From Dehalococcoidia bacterium (GTDB lineage Bacteria > Chloroflexota > Dehalococcoidia > UBA2979), in assembly GCA_009692685.1 (NCBI GenBank), contig SHYS01000014.1, positions 1-23,061 on the forward strand: a DNA stretch of 23,061 nt, given 5' to 3'. The notes under the pieces were generated by a model that ran no database searches, was not told the origin of the DNA, and saw only the letters and a list, made by a program, of their open reading frames with translations. Below, in pieces: positions 1 through 8,545 of this stretch (its first letter is position 1; each line of letters starts with the position of its first letter). The position numbers and the translations under genes were made by a program.

Positions 1-1255
1 GATGGCACGCCTACGGGTGTGTCGCCGTCTGACGTGCAGGCAGCGAACAGCAGCGCGAGCGCGAGGAGCATCGATGCGTGGTGTGCGACAGGGCCAGATA
101 GCACGGGCGATGTGCTCGCGTCGTTGGTGGCGACTTGGAGGGCGGGGATCCCCGTGGCGATCGCGAGCAGGATCGCGAGGTTGATGAGCGGGGTGCCGCT
201 CTGCTTCAGCGGTGCGTTCTCGAGGAGGAGCCCCGCAAGGAACAGCGGGAGGCCGACGTTGATACCGACAAAGACGAGGTGCTCAACCCTCGGCGCGATG
301 GCGTTGCGGAAGCGGCTGATCATCGCGAGGATCGCGTTCGTCATGACGCCGATGAAGATCGAGTGGTCGAGCGCGGGCAGCAGATGCCGCGGCGGGTTGA
401 GTTCCTTCGAGAAGTACTTGGCGACAGGATCACCAGCAGGGTGATGTTCACAACGAGGAACACGAGGGCGACCGCGCTGTGCCTCGATGGACCGGTTGAG
501 GTGAATGATACCGACATCAGTGCGGGTCGCACGCGGACAATCAGGATGATAAGGCCGATGATCTCGAACGGCAGGCTGAAGGTCACGAGCGCCACAATGT
601 CCGCGAGCATGCCAATGATCACGAGTATCCCGCCTAGGAACGGGAGCCCGACCTGCAACTTGCCCGCCAGCGTGGCGCGACGGGTGATCGAGGTGCCGTC
701 GAGTGCCCATTCGACGAAGGCCATGCCGACGGGGATGAGGAAGCCGACGACCATCGCGGCCGGGTGGGCGTCGAACGTGCGGTCGGTGATGGACTCGTTC
801 CCGGCGAGCCGGAGGCCGAGGAGGATACCGAGGACGGCGCCAAAGACCGAGGTGGTGATGGCGGCCAGGATGCCGAGGTGGGGGACGCTGAGTATGCGCC
901 CTCGCGCCTTGCTGAGCGTCCAGACGAGCGCGATGAGGATGACGATGCCGACGATGGTGCCGAGGGCCGGGCGAATGTTGTTGGTGGTGGTGAGGAAGGC
1001 GAGTGAGTAGGCGGTGATGCTGACAGGGGCAGCGATGCCAATGAACCGGACGATGCCCGCGTCCGAGCCCGCGGGGTCGCCCTGGGCGAAGAGCCAGAGC
1101 GCAGCGGCAATGACGCTGAGGGTGATCCCGCCGAGGGTCCCGACGTGGAGGTGGGTGACTAGCGCCTTGCGCTCGAAGGTGACGAGGTCGATCCCGTTGA
1201 GGATGCCGATGACCACGGTGATGGTGAACAGGACCAGTGCGGCGATCAGGAGCAT
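1..1255 (-). pseudogene. Polytopic membrane protein, frameshifted, 3' end beyond the window
   Basis: From ATG 1255 the protein is a chain of strongly hydrophobic segments with a conserved-looking THLHVGTLGG stretch near residue 34 and HPAAMVVGF further on; the His residues in or beside membrane segments recall haem-bearing oxidase-like membrane proteins, but I cannot name the family. Near 420-421 the reading frame changes: upstream sense ends ...NITLLVILSP, and the continuation lies one frame over, beginning KYFSKELNPP and running as more hydrophobic helices (ending ...LALALLFAACTSDG at the window edge). One missing C in the codon before AAG would restore it. An in-frame CTG at 1285, just after an AGGTGA, is an alternative start. 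It is divergent from the MFS gene. Either a real pseudogene or one sequencing indel. Confidence 0.6.
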
Positions 1256-1446
1256 GCGGATCTGAGCGGCGTGCGGGCTGGTCAGGGGTCACCTCATGTG
1301 TGGCGGTGCTGTGGCGACGGCCCCTACCGGCGTCAGGCGGCGCGCCTATATCGGATGTTGCCCGAACAGGTAGCCGTGGCCATACCTTAAGGGGGTCAGG
1401 AGGGCTCAGATTCACGGTGACAGGCCGCTTGATTTGCAGGCGGGCG

Positions 1447-1472
1447 TAGTATGCCCGCGGCGTGCGAGGAGG
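1447..1472 (+). promoter_or_regulatory. Candidate -10 and Shine-Dalgarno of the MFS gene
   Basis: TAGTAT at 1447-1452 fits a -10 hexamer, and AGGAGG at 1467-1472 lies 7 nt before ATG 1480. No convincing -35 is seen at the right distance. The SD fixes the start at 1480 rather than the in-frame GTG at 1462. Confidence 0.45.
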
Positions 1473-1479
1473 CGGAGCG

Positions 1480-2793
1480 ATGGCAACTCAGGCGCCAGTC
1501 AGTGGAGCGCCTTCGAGTCGTCCGTCACGACCGCCGCTGTACTACGGCTATTACATCGTGGGCGCGTCGCTGATCGCGCAGCTGATCTCGGTCGGTGCGC
1601 AGAACTCGGTGGCGGGAGCGTTCCTGCGGCCGATGACGCACGAACTGGACTGGACGCGCGCGGAGTTCACCTACGGCCTGACGGTAAGCCGGTTCGTGGC
1701 GGCGGGCTCCGGGGTCTTCGTCGGCGTCTGGGTAGATCGGTATGGCGGACGTCGGCTGATGCTGGGCGGCTCGGTGTTCTTCTTCATATCGACCTTTCTC
1801 ACCGGTTCTGTCACTGAGCTGTGGCAGTGGGTCATTCTGCGCGGCCTAGTGCTGACGGTCGGCGCGTCGTTGGTCGGCAACCTCGTTGTGAACGTGACGA
1901 TGTCGAAATGGTGGGTAGAGAAGCGCGGGCGCATGATTGGGTTCGCCTCGATGGGGGTGTCGCTCGCCGGGGTGGTGTTCCCGCCGTTGACGTCGTTCCT
2001 GATCGAGGACTTTGGGTGGCGGACGGCGTGGCGGATCCTGGCGTTTATCTCCGTCATCGTGGTGATCCCGGCTGCGCTGGTGATGCGTCGCGCGCCGGAA
2101 GACTACGGGCTCAACCCGGATGGTCGGACGCCGGAAGAGATGAAGGGACGCGCAGGAGTAGTACTCACTGCCGACTACGCGAACTCGTTCACGCGTAAAG
2201 AAGCACTCCGCACACCTGCGCTCTACCTCATCGTGTTGTCGTTCGGCCTCGGTGGCGTCGGGCTGGGGACGATGCTGCTGCAGACGATCCCGTTCCTGAC
2301 GGACCAGAGTTTCTCGTTGGCACAGGCCGCTTCGTATTCGAGCCTGATGTCGTTCTTCTCGCTGATCTCGAAGGCGTTTTGGGGTTGGATGACGGATCGG
2401 ATGGCGCCGAACAAGTTGGCGGCGTTCGCGTTTGTGCTGTCGGGATGTGCGATCAGCGGGATCGTCTACGCGGCAGAGGCACACTCGGCAATCGCGTTGT
2501 TCGTGGGGTTCTCGGCGGTCGGGTGGGGCTTCGGGGGGCAGATCCCGTTGCAGGAGACGATCTGGGGCTCGTACTTCGGGCGGCGGTACCTCGGATCCGT
2601 GCGGAGCATTGCGCTGCCGATCTCCCTCCTCATTGGGGCAGGCGCACCGCTATTCGTGTCCTGGTACTACGACACCGTGGGGAACTATCACGGGGTGTTC
2701 CTAGGGATCGGTGTGCTGTGGTTCATCGCGGCGGGTATCGTGCTGTTGGTACGGAAGCCGACGAAGCCTGCGGCGGTGGCCATGCTGGCATAG
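1480..2793 (+). CDS. Major facilitator superfamily transporter (monocarboxylate/oxalate type)
   Basis: A 437-residue protein with about 12 hydrophobic helices, the normal MFS size. The first helix follows PPLYYGYYIVG, the form seen in the monocarboxylate/oxalate-formate antiporter branch. The loop between helices 2 and 3 carries VDRYGGRRLM, matching the MFS GxxxDRxGRR motif, and a second MTDRMAPNKLA loop marks the other half. Expected role is proton- or anion-coupled transport of a small organic acid across the inner membrane; the substrate cannot be read from the sequence. It is the first gene of a likely three-gene unit, with 24 nt to the next start. It ends in TAG. Family assignment is firm, substrate open. 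Confidence 0.9.
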   Translation: MATQAPVSGAPSSRPSRPPLYYGYYIVGASLIAQLISVGAQNSVAGAFLRPMTHELDWTRAEFTYGLTVSRFVAAGSGVFVGVWVDRYGGRRLMLGGSVFFFISTFLTGSVTELWQWVILRGLVLTVGASLVGNLVVNVTMSKWWVEKRGRMIGFASMGVSLAGVVFPPLTSFLIEDFGWRTAWRILAFISVIVVIPAALVMRRAPEDYGLNPDGRTPEEMKGRAGVVLTADYANSFTRKEALRTPALYLIVLSFGLGGVGLGTMLLQTIPFLTDQSFSLAQAASYSSLMSFFSLISKAFWGWMTDRMAPNKLAAFAFVLSGCAISGIVYAAEAHSAIALFVGFSAVGWGFGGQIPLQETIWGSYFGRRYLGSVRSIALPISLLIGAGAPLFVSWYYDTVGNYHGVFLGIGVLWFIAAGIVLLVRKPTKPAAVAMLA

Positions 2794-2817
2794 CCGTTGC
2801 CGTGAAGGAGCCCTGAC

Positions 2818-3318
2818 ATGAACGCTGAACTGATCGTGTTACGCATCCTGCATGTTCTGCCGAGGGTGATCTGGGTGGGTGGTGCATCCCTCATGGCATG
2901 GGTGATCGAGCCTCAGATCCGCGCGGCAGGGCCGCAGGTACAGGGCCCCGCAATGAGTTCGATCGCCAAGAAACTGATGCCTGTGCTGGTGGGTTCGGCC
3001 GCACTCACGATCCTCATGGGGTTCGCCCTCATCATGCGCACGCCGGGCCATGAGGCGGCCGACCTGTTCTCGACATCATGGGGTTGGGCGATCGGCCTAG
3101 GGATGGTGCTCGGGATCGCGGCAGGCGACATCAGCTGGACCGCCGGGACTGAACTGAAGAAGATCGAGGCGCTCGGTGCGCAGATCAGCGGTGCACCGAC
3201 CCCTGTGCAGGCCGCCGCGATGGCGGGGCACCAGGCGACGCTGCGGCGGAACAGCCGGATCGCCTCGATCCTCGGCCTGGTGGCGGTCGCGCTCATGGTC
3301 AGCGCGCGCTACGTCTAA
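2818..3318 (+). CDS. Small CopD/DUF2269-like membrane protein
   Basis: A 166-residue protein with four predicted membrane helices. The N-terminus (LRILHVLPRVIWVGGASLMA) matches the His-then-WVGG pattern common to CopD-type and related small membrane proteins. Helix 2 is near residues 55-72, helix 3 near 88-105, and a last helix near 145-165. AAGGAG about 8 nt before ATG 2818 sets the start. It lies 24 nt after the MFS gene and 3 nt before CorA, so it is probably co-transcribed and translationally coupled to CorA. No copper-binding Met/His cluster is visible, so a role in copper uptake is not shown; a general membrane or haem role is equally possible. The stop is TAA. Confidence 0.7.
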   Translation: MNAELIVLRILHVLPRVIWVGGASLMAWVIEPQIRAAGPQVQGPAMSSIAKKLMPVLVGSAALTILMGFALIMRTPGHEAADLFSTSWGWAIGLGMVLGIAAGDISWTAGTELKKIEALGAQISGAPTPVQAAAMAGHQATLRRNSRIASILGLVAVALMVSARYV

Positions 3319-3321
3319 CCG

Positions 3322-4296
3322 ATGCTGACGATCCGCGTACGCCGCTCGGACGGGACGCTTGCCTTCGATGTGCCGTTCGAGGAGGGCGTGGCGCTGCTCG
3401 CCGATCCCGAGGCCCTCGTGTGGTTCGACCTCGACGAGGAGGCTTCCGGGTCCGGCGCGGAGATCGAGCGCGTGGGTGCGGCGCTCGCGCTCAATCACCT
3501 CACAGTGGAAGACCTCACACACAAGGGCCAGCGCGGGAAATTCGAGCAGTTCCCCGGTTATTCCGTGCTCGTAATGCACGGCTTCGGCTACCAGCGCGCC
3601 GAGCCGCGTCTGGACGAGTACGAACTCGACCTCGCCATCGGTGCAAACTGGGTGCTCACCGGGCGCGATCCGAAGCTCGTCTGCCTGACGCCGAGCGCGG
3701 GTCTCGATGCCCATCTGTCAACGATGATGGGATCGACCGCAGACTTCCTGCTGTACGCGATCGCTGACCGCCTCGTGGACTCGATGTTCCCGGTCCTCGA
3801 CGAGATGCTCGACGACGTCGACGACATCGAGGGCCGCGTAGTGGCTGACGACACCAACGGCCTACTCGAGCGGATCTTTGCGATGAAGCGGAACGGGGTG
3901 ACATTGCGGAAAGTCGTCTCGCCGCACCTCGAGATCTTCACGCACCTCACATCACCCGCTTATGCGGTGGTGAAACCAGAGCATGTGATCTACTTCCGCG
4001 ACGTGCATGACCACTTGATCCGCGTCTTCGAGGTCGTGGACTCATACCGCGAATTGATGACCGGCGCGCTGGAGGTGCATCTGTCGACAGTGAACAACCG
4101 GCTGAGCGACGTCATGAAGCGACTGACGGTGCTCACTGCGATGTTCCTCCCGCTGACCTTCGTCACGGGCGCATTCGGCATGAACATGGTGCAGTCGCCG
4201 GTCTGGACGGATCCGGCATTCTGGATCATCGGGGTCGGCATGCTGGGAATCGCCGCCAGTCAGTGGGTGTTCTTCCGGCTCAAGGGCTGGGCGTAG
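3322..4296 (+). CDS. corA: CorA-family magnesium/divalent cation channel
   Basis: A 324-residue protein, the normal CorA length. It has a soluble alpha/beta N-terminal domain, a long helical stalk (about residues 150-270) and two C-terminal membrane helices. The signature GMN tripeptide is at residues 286-288 in FVTGAFGMNM, right after the first membrane helix, where it forms the pore-mouth selectivity loop. The family forms homopentameric Mg2+ (also Co2+/Ni2+) channels in the inner membrane. The short periplasmic loop after GMN (VQSPVWTDPAF) is typical. No SD is seen; the start is 3 nt after the TAA of the upstream gene, implying coupled translation. Its TAG is only 3 nt from the convergent sortase stop. 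Confidence 0.93.
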   Translation: MLTIRVRRSDGTLAFDVPFEEGVALLADPEALVWFDLDEEASGSGAEIERVGAALALNHLTVEDLTHKGQRGKFEQFPGYSVLVMHGFGYQRAEPRLDEYELDLAIGANWVLTGRDPKLVCLTPSAGLDAHLSTMMGSTADFLLYAIADRLVDSMFPVLDEMLDDVDDIEGRVVADDTNGLLERIFAMKRNGVTLRKVVSPHLEIFTHLTSPAYAVVKPEHVIYFRDVHDHLIRVFEVVDSYRELMTGALEVHLSTVNNRLSDVMKRLTVLTAMFLPLTFVTGAFGMNMVQSPVWTDPAFWIIGVGMLGIAASQWVFFRLKGWA

Positions 4297-4299
4297 TCG

Positions 4300-5007
4300 C
4301 TACTTGAGGCGTTCGGCGCGGACTAGGAGACGGCTGCCGTACTCGTGGGTCTCGGCGTTGAACTTGCCGCTACACGTGAAGAGCGTGATCGAGTCCACCT
4401 TCACGTTGTTGCTCCAGTACTGACCCCAATCCGTCCCGGTCGCGCTGACCTCGCGCGCCCAGACCACCGAGTACTTCAGCACTTGTGCGTTGAGTTCGAC
4501 CTCGATGCGGTCGCCGGCCTTCAGGCTGTCGAGGTCCCAGAACACAGCGGGCCCCGTGTAGCGCTGCCCGATGCTCTCGAACTCGCGGTTGAGGTCGGCG
4601 TGGGCACCGAAGACGGCATTCTTGCCGGTGCCGGGATAGCCACCGTTGCCGGGAAAGCCGGAGAGGTCGTACCAGGCGACATCGATCGGGCCGTAGGGCT
4701 CGGGCATCGCGTCGCCCTTGACGGCCCACGAGCCGACGGGTGCGTTCACGCCGATTGAGGGGATGCGCAGCCGCGCGAAGTCGGTGCCCTTTGGCTCGCC
4801 GTACTTCTTCGTCCACGCGGCGACCGAGTCTTGGATGCGCGGAGCGGCCGAGGCGCCAGCGACGGCCGCCGAGGCACCGCCCTTATTCGAGACGGAACGC
4901 ACCGAGATTCCACCGCCACCGAGAACGCCCGTCGCGATCAGGATTGCACCGAGAAGTGCGCCACCCCCGACGAGGCTGAGGAGGGCCAACTGCATCTGTC
5001 GGGGCAT
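4300..5007 (-). CDS. Membrane-anchored sortase (class E/F-like)
   Basis: A 235-residue transpeptidase. Residues about 6-31 form an N-terminal membrane anchor, followed by a Gly/Ala/Ser-rich linker and a sortase beta-barrel from about residue 75. The triad is complete: His136 in FGAHADLN, Cys212 in TLFTCSGKF, and Arg226 in YGSRLLVRA. The family cleaves a C-terminal sorting signal and joins the protein to a cell-surface amine or to another pilin. No LPxTG-like substrate or pilin gene is visible here, so it may be a housekeeping enzyme acting elsewhere. Its own promoter lies at 5055-5082. It ends in TAG, tail to tail with CorA. Sortases of this short type occur in both Actinomycetota and Chloroflexota. 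Confidence 0.9.
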   Translation of the reverse strand: MPRQMQLALLSLVGGGALLGAILIATGVLGGGGISVRSVSNKGGASAAVAGASAAPRIQDSVAAWTKKYGEPKGTDFARLRIPSIGVNAPVGSWAVKGDAMPEPYGPIDVAWYDLSGFPGNGGYPGTGKNAVFGAHADLNREFESIGQRYTGPAVFWDLDSLKAGDRIEVELNAQVLKYSVVWAREVSATGTDWGQYWSNNVKVDSITLFTCSGKFNAETHEYGSRLLVRAERLK

Positions 5008-5054
5008 CAGAACTCCGGGAAACCGATGATCAGTCTGAGCGAATCAGTGGATCT

Positions 5055-5082
5055 ATCTTAGGCAGACCAGCACGAGCCGCAA
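5055..5082 (-). promoter_or_regulatory. Promoter of the sortase gene
   Basis: On the minus strand, TTGCGG (5082-5077) and TAAGAT (5060-5055) are separated by 16 nt, about 50 nt upstream of ATG 5007. This is one of only two places in the window where both hexamers look like sigma-70 elements. Confidence 0.5.
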
Positions 5083-5196
5083 CAGCGACTGCCTGTGTAT
5101 TTGTTGGTGCGTAGGGTTCCTGTGAATGCAACGCCCGAGGAGCCCCAGGTGTTCCGTGAGGCTGCTGGGCGGCCGCGATCTGCCGAGGATCAGTAC

Positions 5197-5322
5197 ATGG
5201 AAGACGTGATCGCCGCGCTTGCCGCGTCGCTGGTGCTGGCCTTTGTGGTGGCAGGGCCGAGGGCTCGCCGCTTGCCGCAGGCGGCCCCCCAGCCGTCCGA
5301 GGCGAAGCGCACGAAGAAGTAG
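5197..5322 (+). CDS. Possible 41-residue single-pass membrane protein
   Basis: The reading frame from ATG 5197 gives one hydrophobic helix (IAALAASLVLAFVVAG) followed by a Pro/Gln-rich, basic tail ending KRTKK and a TAG stop. GAGGA about 14 nt upstream is too far for an ideal SD, and a GTG at 5095 opens the same frame earlier with a less convincing N-terminus. Third positions are GC-rich as in neighbouring genes. It sits in the gap between the sortase promoter and the convergent SDR gene, so a real small protein is plausible. There is no family match I can name. It may also be chance. Confidence 0.35.
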   Translation: MEDVIAALAASLVLAFVVAGPRARRLPQAAPQPSEAKRTKK

Positions 5323-5333
5323 GCCATCTCGAT

Positions 5334-6254
5334 CTACCGAGGCCGCTTCGGCATCTTCATCCGGGTCCATGTCAGCCTGTCCGTGACGCGGTAGGGGAGC
5401 ACCCGAATCGCGATGGCGCGGAGTCGCGCATCCCGTCCCACGAAGTAGCGCGTCTTCGGCTTGGGCGAACGCACAGCGTGCGCGATGGCTTCGGCTACGC
5501 GCTCGGGCGCGATGCCATTCCGCCTCGCCTTCTCGCCGGAGCGTCGCGCGGCTTCGATGTAGGGGGCATAGCGCTCGTGTGCGTCGGCGGGCATCTCGTT
5601 CATGATCTCGTCCGCGAGCGACAGGCCCTTGTCCCAGATGGGAGTGTCGATGGCGCCCGGCTCGATCAGGCTGACCGGGATGCCCCACGGCCTCAGCTCC
5701 AGACGGAGCGAGTCCCCGAACGCCTCAAGTGCGTGTTTCGAGGCGGCGTACGGGCCATAGAAGGGCGGCGCGTGCTTCCCGGCGATCGAAGTGACGGTGA
5801 CGATGCGCCCCTTACCTCGGCGTACGAGTGGGAGGAATGCCTGCGTGACGGCGACGGTTCCGAATACGTTGACCTCGAACTGGTTGAGCAGCCGTTCGCG
5901 GCTGACGTACTCCCACGCACCGCTGACGGCGATCCCCGCGTTGTTCACGAGCGCGCTGAGGCCGCCGACACCGACTGCGTCGCCGACCGTTTGCATTGCC
6001 GAGACGATCGATGCCGCGCTTGTCACATCGATGATCACGGGGACGATAAGGATGCCGCCACGGCGCTGGAGCGCCTCGCCATCCTCAGCCTTGCGGACGC
6101 CGGCAAAGACGCGATGGCCGAGCGCCGCGAGGTGGAGCGCCGTAGCCGCGCCGATGCCGGTGGATGCGCCGGTGATGAATACGGCACCCGTGTTGGCGGG
6201 GGCGGCTGGTTTTGAACCGAGCCTCGGGATGGTGGGCCTTGGGATGGCAGGCAT
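5334..6254 (-). CDS. Short-chain dehydrogenase/reductase
   Basis: A 306-residue classical SDR. The NAD(P) Rossmann motif TGASTGIG is at residues 29-36, the structural NNAG at 104-107, and the catalytic Ser156, Tyr169 and Lys173 follow (TSIAG, then YAASK). A PGAID segment after the catalytic region is typical. The extra N-terminal Pro-rich stretch (residues 1-22) and a long basic C-terminal tail extend beyond the core 250 residues. The family oxidises or reduces alcohols and ketones; the substrate is unknown. ATG 6254 lies 3 nt after the stop of the NTF2-like gene, so the two form an operon in which the small protein may act on a related substrate. Stop is TAG. Confidence 0.93.
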   Translation of the reverse strand: MPAIPRPTIPRLGSKPAAPANTGAVFITGASTGIGAATALHLAALGHRVFAGVRKAEDGEALQRRGGILIVPVIIDVTSAASIVSAMQTVGDAVGVGGLSALVNNAGIAVSGAWEYVSRERLLNQFEVNVFGTVAVTQAFLPLVRRGKGRIVTVTSIAGKHAPPFYGPYAASKHALEAFGDSLRLELRPWGIPVSLIEPGAIDTPIWDKGLSLADEIMNEMPADAHERYAPYIEAARRSGEKARRNGIAPERVAEAIAHAVRSPKPKTRYFVGRDARLRAIAIRVLPYRVTDRLTWTRMKMPKRPR

Positions 6255-6257
6255 CGA

Positions 6258-6647
6258 CTAGTCCAGCAGGACGGTGCGGGAGGTGAAGCGCCACGTGCCA
6301 TCGACGCGTTGCAGAGTGTCTTCATACTTCGCAGTGGTGACGAGGGTCGCGGGCTCGCTGTTGCCGGTTTTCAGCAACTGCAGGTAGCAGAACATTCTCG
6401 CCTGATCTCCATCACCTTCGATGACGATGTTGTTGTTCCAGTGCCTGGATCCGGGCATGCGTGCCGCGAAGTCGGCGGCGAAGGCCTCAAGTTCGGCGGT
6501 TCCGGTACGCGTCCGACCGCCCGAGGTGAACGTGCCGTCTGCGATGAAGGTCGCCGCCCACGTGGCCGCGTCAGCGGAGTCGATGGCGTGGTTGTAGCGG
6601 GCGAGCAGATCCTGAATGTCCAGACGGTCAGCAAGCGATAGCGGCAC
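6258..6647 (-). CDS. SnoaL/NTF2-like protein
   Basis: A 129-residue protein with the cone-shaped NTF2-like fold. An N-terminal helix pair (LADRLDIQDLLARYNHAID, then AATWAATFIADGTF) leads into strands with the RHWNNNIVIEGDGDQAR signature of SnoaL-like proteins, ending WRFTSRTVLLD. The family includes ring-hydroxylating dioxygenase beta subunits, polyketide cyclases and isomerases, plus many binding-only members. The GTG at 6647 is chosen because AGGAGG lies 6 nt upstream; the GTG at 6662 would swallow that SD. It is the first gene of the pair with the SDR. A TACGAT -10 sits at 6682-6677. Stop is TAG. Confidence 0.82.
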   Translation of the reverse strand: MPLSLADRLDIQDLLARYNHAIDSADAATWAATFIADGTFTSGGRTRTGTAELEAFAADFAARMPGSRHWNNNIVIEGDGDQARMFCYLQLLKTGNSEPATLVTTAKYEDTLQRVDGTWRFTSRTVLLD

Positions 6648-6676
6648 GAGCAGCCTCCTCACGGGGCGGGAGAACG

Positions 6677-6682
6677 ATCGTA
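6677..6682 (-). promoter_or_regulatory. Candidate -10 of the NTF2-like/SDR operon
   Basis: TACGAT on the minus strand is the same hexamer seen before the tRNA-His and CysS-like genes. It lies about 30 nt upstream of GTG 6647 with the AGGAGG in between. No clear -35 is visible. Confidence 0.4.
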
Positions 6683-6740
6683 CTCGGCGGGATCGAGAGT
6701 GGGTTGGTGGTGCCGGGCTAGACGCTGACTAGGTGGAGAT

Positions 6741-6768
6741 GGCCAGTGCGCGGGGCGGAGCACTGGCC
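6741..6768 (-). terminator. Hairpin after the hydrolase operon
   Basis: GGCCAGTGC (6741-6749) pairs perfectly with GCACTGGCC (6760-6768) around a 10-nt loop, beginning 18 nt past the TGA at 6787 on the minus strand. No U-tract follows. It lies between the operon ending at 6787 and the one starting near 6670, so termination is the likely role. Confidence 0.6.
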
Positions 6769-6786
6769 CCCGCCAAGGAGGAGGTC

Positions 6787-7089
6787 TCATTCCGCGACGC
6801 CTGAGGCAGTGGCAGGCGCACCCTCGAGCGAGGCGGCGAGCGCTCGGAGGAGCGTCGCTTCCGCGAAGAGCCGGTCGGCCTCGCCCCCCCCGCTCGTGAG
6901 TTCATCGAGCGCGTCGTCAATCGCTAGGGTCGTGCGATCGCCTTCGAGGAGCGGCGTGACGTCCGTACGCCCGGCAGTGGTGACCTTGACGGTGCCGCCG
7001 AAGCCGTCGCCCCTGGCATGGATGGCCGTGGTGGACGAAGCGAGTTCGATTTCGACGCGGAGCGTCAGCGGATGGTCGGCTAGCGGCAC
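6787..7089 (-). CDS. Unknown 100-residue protein downstream of the hydrolase
   Basis: Reading from GTG 7089, the protein starts PLADHPLTLRVEIELAS, continues with a beta-rich Gly/Thr region (GDGFGGTVKVTTAGRTDV) and an acidic middle (DDALDELTSGGGEAD), and ends in a helical Leu/Ala stretch. I recognise no family. The start follows the hydrolase stop by 18 nt, so it belongs to that operon. No good SD is seen, and the exact start is uncertain because the frame is open far upstream inside the hydrolase gene. The steady GC-rich third positions, operon position and downstream hairpin support a real gene. It is one of only three genes here ending in TGA. Confidence 0.5.
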   Translation of the reverse strand: MPLADHPLTLRVEIELASSTTAIHARGDGFGGTVKVTTAGRTDVTPLLEGDRTTLAIDDALDELTSGGGEADRLFAEATLLRALAASLEGAPATASGVAE

Positions 7090-7106
7090 TAGGGTGCGAG
7101 GCGTGC

Positions 7107-7784
7107 CTACTTGAAGCGTGCGAGCCAGCGGTTCGCGCGCTCGATGGACTTTGGCTCGTCCTTGTAGATGTTGTGGCCGATGCCGGGGTAGATCTCCAGC
7201 TCCGCGTTCGGGATGCATCGCGCCATGATCACGGAGCCGCCTGGAGGTGTCTGCGGATCCTTGTCCCCAACGAGGATGAGTGTGGGCGCCACGACTGACT
7301 TCAGACCCTCGTCCATGCGGTAGCTGGCGACAGCGCGATTGGTCGCGGCCATCGCACCATTGCCTGAGTCCTCGAACTCTTCCGCGCGCTTCAGCCAGCC
7401 CGAGGCGAGGGTGGGACCGACGCGACTCGATGTCGCGAACAGCAGCAGGCCCTCCACGCGGTGGGGGAAATCGATCGTGAAGCGCTGGGCGATCGCACCA
7501 CCCATCGAGTGCCCAGCGATGATCGCCTTCGGGATGCTGAGGGCTTCCATGAGCGCGTCGAGGTCGGCGGCCCAGGTGGAGAGTGAGACGGGCCCGGCCT
7601 CGTGGCCGCTCTCGCCCATGCCTCGTACGTCGTACGCGAGGTGGCGGAATCCGGCGAACTGCGGCGTCGTGGTCTCCCATGTCTGGAGTTTGGAGCCGAT
7701 GCCGTGGATGAAGACGATGGTCTTCGCGCCGTCGCCGGAGAGTTCGTAATGCTGGGCAATCCCGTTGGCGGTGACGGACGGCAT
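7107..7784 (-). CDS. Alpha/beta-fold hydrolase
   Basis: A 225-residue alpha/beta hydrolase. The oxyanion region is FIHGIG (25-30), the nucleophile elbow GHSMGG puts Ser93 in place, the acid is Asp174 or Asp176 in LVGDKDPQTPP, and the catalytic His204 is in GIGHNI. YDVRGMGES is the usual strand-4 motif. The small cap suggests esterase, lactonase or C-C-hydrolase (beta-ketoadipate enol-lactonase-like) activity; the substrate is not readable. ATG 7784 has GAGGGAG upstream. A TATACT -10 (7850-7845) faces the flavin reductase promoter, making a divergent pair. Stop is TAG. Confidence 0.92.
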   Translation of the reverse strand: MPSVTANGIAQHYELSGDGAKTIVFIHGIGSKLQTWETTTPQFAGFRHLAYDVRGMGESGHEAGPVSLSTWAADLDALMEALSIPKAIIAGHSMGGAIAQRFTIDFPHRVEGLLLFATSSRVGPTLASGWLKRAEEFEDSGNGAMAATNRAVASYRMDEGLKSVVAPTLILVGDKDPQTPPGGSVIMARCIPNAELEIYPGIGHNIYKDEPKSIERANRWLARFK

Positions 7785-7844
7785 CGGAGTCTCCCTCGGT
7801 CGGCGCCCCGGATGGGGTAGCGCGGGTGGGCGCGGGCCGGGCGG

Positions 7845-7850
7845 AGTATA
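7845..7850 (-). promoter_or_regulatory. -10 of the alpha/beta hydrolase operon
   Basis: TATACT on the minus strand, preceded by TGCG, about 60 nt upstream of ATG 7784. It is the best -10 match in the window. No -35 is visible, as at other promoters here. Confidence 0.5.
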
Positions 7851-7884
7851 CGCACGGCGGGTCGGCAGGTGGGCTGGATCTGCG

Positions 7885-7893
7885 TGCTAGGAT
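7885..7893 (+). promoter_or_regulatory. Extended -10 of the flavin reductase gene
   Basis: TGC-TAGGAT at 7885-7893 fits an extended -10 (TGnTAnnnT). It is followed by AGGAGG at 7904-7909 and GTG at 7916, giving a very short leader. Confidence 0.5.
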
Positions 7894-7915
7894 TCCACGG
7901 CTCAGGAGGCGGCCC

Positions 7916-8410
7916 GTGGCGGAGATCGACTCGCGCGAGTTCCGGAACTGGAGTGGCCACTTCGCCACGGGAGTCACGGTCATCACCGTCCAGGTGGGCA
8001 ATGCCGTCCGAGGCATGACGGCGAACGCGTTCTGCTCGTTGTCCCTTCATCCTCCGCTCGTGCTCGTCTGCATCCAGAACGGGGTATCGATACACCCCTT
8101 CTTCGAGGTGGCTGAGTCGTTCGGGGTGAACATGCTGGCGTCCGATCAGAAGGTGCTCTCCGAACTCTTTGCGCAGCATGGCGAGCACTTCGAACCCATG
8201 GGCGGCGCACCGCACCATATCGGATCGCTAGGCGCGCCGATCCTCGAGGGCGTCATGGGGTGGGCGCAGTGCCGGGTGGAGGCGCGCTACCCCGGCGGCG
8301 ACCACCTGATTGTCATCGGACGTGTCGAAGAAATCTCGATCGATCTCCCCGAAGCCGAGCCGCTGCTGTTCTACTCCGGTAAGTACCGTGCGATCGGCGA
8401 GATCCTCTAG
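7916..8410 (+). CDS. Flavin reductase-like (FMN-binding split-barrel) protein
   Basis: A 164-residue flavin reductase domain protein, a typical length. FRNWSGHFATGVTVITV opens the split barrel, GMTANAFCSLSLHPPLVLVC is the flavin-binding segment conserved in HpaC/NtaB/DIM6-type reductases, and FGVNMLASDQKVLSELFA follows. The C-terminal GDHLIVIGRVEEISID and LLFYSGKYRAIG are also typical. The family passes reduced FMN/FAD to a two-component monooxygenase; a luciferase-like monooxygenase lies 12 kb away, but no partner is adjacent. GTG 7916 is chosen because AGGAGG is 6 nt upstream. Stop is TAG. Confidence 0.92.
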   Translation: MAEIDSREFRNWSGHFATGVTVITVQVGNAVRGMTANAFCSLSLHPPLVLVCIQNGVSIHPFFEVAESFGVNMLASDQKVLSELFAQHGEHFEPMGGAPHHIGSLGAPILEGVMGWAQCRVEARYPGGDHLIVIGRVEEISIDLPEAEPLLFYSGKYRAIGEIL

Positions 8411-8545
8411 CACGCTGCTCTCTCACGCCTCGATCGGGTCGACTGAGGGAGCCCGTCACCGACAGCGCGGGAAGTCCCCGATACGGAAGACGCGAGGGCG
8501 ACCGATAGCCTGACTTCGCGGCGGACGCCGTCGCGAGGAGCACGT

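Noticed and set aside
5053..5688. A 211-codon minus-strand frame
   Set aside because: Arg/His-rich shadow of the SDR gene and its downstream gap.
6787..8016. A 409-codon minus-strand frame covering the hydrolase
   Set aside because: Only its last 100 codons beyond the hydrolase are convincing; the rest is out of frame with a clear hydrolase.
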